Assembly: GCA_947178085.1 (NCBI GenBank)
Contig: CAMWWS010000133.1
Span: 1 to 7,206 of the forward strand
Reading direction: 5' to 3'
Source of the DNA: an uncultured Lachnospiraceae bacterium
GTDB taxonomy: Bacteria > Bacillota_A > Clostridia > Lachnospirales > Lachnospiraceae
Length of the DNA stretch: 7,206 nt
Position 1 is the stretch's first letter. Each line of letters begins with the position of its first letter. Position numbers and translations under genes: made by a program. The notes below the pieces were generated by a model that ran no database searches, was not told the origin of the DNA, and saw only the letters and a program-made list of their open reading frames with translations. This document shows positions 5,740 to 7,206 of the stretch, piece after piece.

Positions 5740-7206
5740 TTAACCACTTCCTCTTTTATCCGCTCAGTGATCAAGCAATTGCCAACTTCATAAATATTAT
5801 CACACTTCTTGATAGTACTCAACCTGTGCGCAATCACGATCATCGTTCTTGTACCATGAAGCCCATCGATTGCCTGCATGACCGCTTTCTCCGTCTCGTT
5901 GTCAAGCGCAGACGTCGCCTCGTCCAATATCAACACGCTTGGATTTCTGTAAAGTGCCCGAGCGATTCCGATACGCTGCCGCTGTCCCCCCGAAAGTTTC
6001 ACTCCCCTATCTCCGACCACTGTATCGGTTCCTTTCTTTAATGAGTGCACGAATTCGTCAAGCTGCGCTTCCTTCATTGCCTTTTCTATCGCTGCATCAT
6101 CAACTTCATTTTCAGGCACGCCAAACGCAATATTCGCGCGTATCGTATCATCCATAAGATAAATAGCCTGTGGTATATATCCGATGTTCTCATGCCATGA
6201 AGACATACACTCTTTGATGTCCATGCCATCTATTGTTATATTTCCCTGTTGTGGTTCCAGAAGCCCAAGGATAAGATCCGCCGCCGTTGTCTTTCCGGCA
6301 CCCGTCGCACCGATTAATGCGACAGATGTATTTTTCTTTATCTCTAAATTTGCATTATTCAGTACCCATTTATCATTTTCAGGATACTGAAATGACACAT
6401 TGTTAAGTCTTATACACTCCTTAAAGGTAACCTCTTTTGTATCCTGTCTGTCCATTGTCTTTTTATCAAGCAGTTCTTCTATCTCTTTCAAATCACTGTA
6501 TACTGCATCAATTGACGGCTTATTAAACATCATTCCACTTAAATAACCGGTAATTTTATTAAAAGATGGCAGCATACGAAACGCCGCCACAGCAAAGACA
6601 GAAAGCGTAGTGACAAATGAGGTGATATCACTTTTTACCACTGTTATTTTTATAATCATAGCCAAAAGAAGACTACAGATGCATACTGTTTCCATAACAG
6701 GTTTGGGCAAATATGTCAAAATAGACTGTTGGCGCTGCACAGTGGCGCACTTCTTATAATGCTTGTCATAATTTGATATAAAAAAGCCTTCTCTGTTTGT
6801 TACCTTGATCTCCTTAATACCGGAAAAGGACTGTATCAGCCATTTTGTAACCTGCAGATTAACCTGTCTGCTTTCCTCCCCTTTCTTTACAAGCACTTTT
6901 TTAAAGATCCCCGCAAAGAAAAGAAGAAAAAGAACCAGCAGCGACGCGACTGCCACGGTAGAAACCCAATCCTGTACAAACAAGAAAACTACCAGCACAG
7001 CGCTCACACTAAACTCTGCCAAAAACTGCAGTACATTCAACACAACCGTAAAAAATCCATTGACATCATTTGTAATATTTCTCTGAAACTCTGCCACATT
7101 TTTTGATACATGAAACAGATAATCCTGCCTCATGTAACTTTTCATCATTTTGACTGAAAGCTTCTGCTGATTGTTAAAAATAAACTTGTACTGCATATTA
7201 TACATC
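5736..7206 (-). CDS. ABC exporter half-transporter, PglK-like flippase, 5' end cut by window edge
   Basis: A fused permease-ATPase of the type that flips lipid-linked saccharides or lipids across the membrane as a homodimer. The frame is open to the right edge; the ATG at 7205 is probably an internal methionine, because relatives are about 570-600 residues and only 489 are visible here, lacking the first transmembrane helices. In visible numbering, hydrophobic stretches lie near 51-76, 82-105, 168-188 and 194-212. The nucleotide-binding domain begins near 263: Walker A GATGAGKTT (299-307), Q-loop Q346, signature LSGGQ (404-408), Walker B VLILDE (424-429), D-loop SALD (432-435) and switch H460, so ATP hydrolysis should be intact. 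The end, KKCDNIYEVGN, resembles PglK-type ATPases of glycan loci. It overlaps the next gene by four bases (ATGA). Export of a peptide or drug is less likely in this context. Confidence 0.93.
   Translation of the reverse strand, partial: MYNMQYKFIFNNQQKLSVKMMKSYMRQDYLFHVSKNVAEFQRNITNDVNGFFTVVLNVLQFLAEFSVSAVLVVFLFVQDWVSTVAVASLLVLFLLFFAGIFKKVLVKKGEESRQVNLQVTKWLIQSFSGIKEIKVTNREGFFISNYDKHYKKCATVQRQQSILTYLPKPVMETVCICSLLLAMIIKITVVKSDITSFVTTLSVFAVAAFRMLPSFNKITGYLSGMMFNKPSIDAVYSDLKEIEELLDKKTMDRQDTKEVTFKECIRLNNVSFQYPENDKWVLNNANLEIKKNTSVALIGATGAGKTTAADLILGLLEPQQGNITIDGMDIKECMSSWHENIGYIPQAIYLMDDTIRANIAFGVPENEVDDAAIEKAMKEAQLDEFVHSLKKGTDTVVGDRGVKLSGGQRQRIGIARALYRNPSVLILDEATSALDNETEKAVMQAIDGLHGTRTMIVIAHRLSTIKKCDNIYEVGNCLITERIKEEVVK
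5747..5754 (-). promoter_or_regulatory. Ribosome binding site of the membrane protein, inside the ABC gene
   Basis: AGAGGAAG on the minus strand, seven bases before the ATG at 5739 and within the last codons of the transporter. Together with the ATGA overlap it points to coupled translation of transporter and membrane protein. Confidence 0.65.

Noticed and set aside
7203..7205. ATG at 7205 as the true start of the ABC transporter
   Set aside because: Starting here would remove the first membrane helices of a family that needs six. There is no room to see a ribosome binding site, so the gene most likely begins outside the window.

Overview
The window is the interior of a surface- or lipid-linked glycan biosynthesis locus. 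All six genes lie on the minus strand, so transcription runs from high to low coordinates. The DNA is AT-rich, the ribosome binding sites are purine-rich and AGGAG-like, and genes are packed end to end. This fits a low-GC Firmicute, most likely a clostridial gut or rumen relative (Lachnospiraceae-like); that placement is inferred from composition and gene style only.

In transcription order the genes are: (1) a half-size ABC exporter resembling PglK-type lipid-linked saccharide flippases, cut at its N-terminus by the right edge (5736-7206); (2) a 587-residue polytopic membrane protein with an extracytoplasmic beta-rich insert, a candidate polymerase or GT-C-type transferase, starting inside the stop of gene 1 (3976-5739); (3) a UDP-sugar 6-dehydrogenase of the UDP-glucose/UDP-ManNAc dehydrogenase family with all catalytic residues present (2630-3940); (4) an extended-SDR nucleotide-sugar epimerase/dehydratase (1574-2593); (5) a soluble DPM1-like family 2 glycosyltransferase (788-1507); (6) a putative GT-A-like glycosyltransferase, open for 262 codons and cut at its C-terminus by the left edge (1-788).

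A plausible joint role is this: genes 3 and 4 make a uronic-acid-type or otherwise modified nucleotide sugar, genes 5 and 6 transfer sugars at the cytoplasmic face, gene 1 flips the lipid-linked product, and gene 2 acts on it from within the membrane. Spacing supports one operon: ATGA and TAATG junctions at genes 1/2 and 5/6, and gaps of only 35, 36 and 66 bases elsewhere. I see no promoter, terminator, RNA gene, mobile element or CRISPR array, and there is no gene-free stretch over 300 bases. The least explained parts are gene 2, gene 6 and the unusual motif variants in genes 3 and 4.
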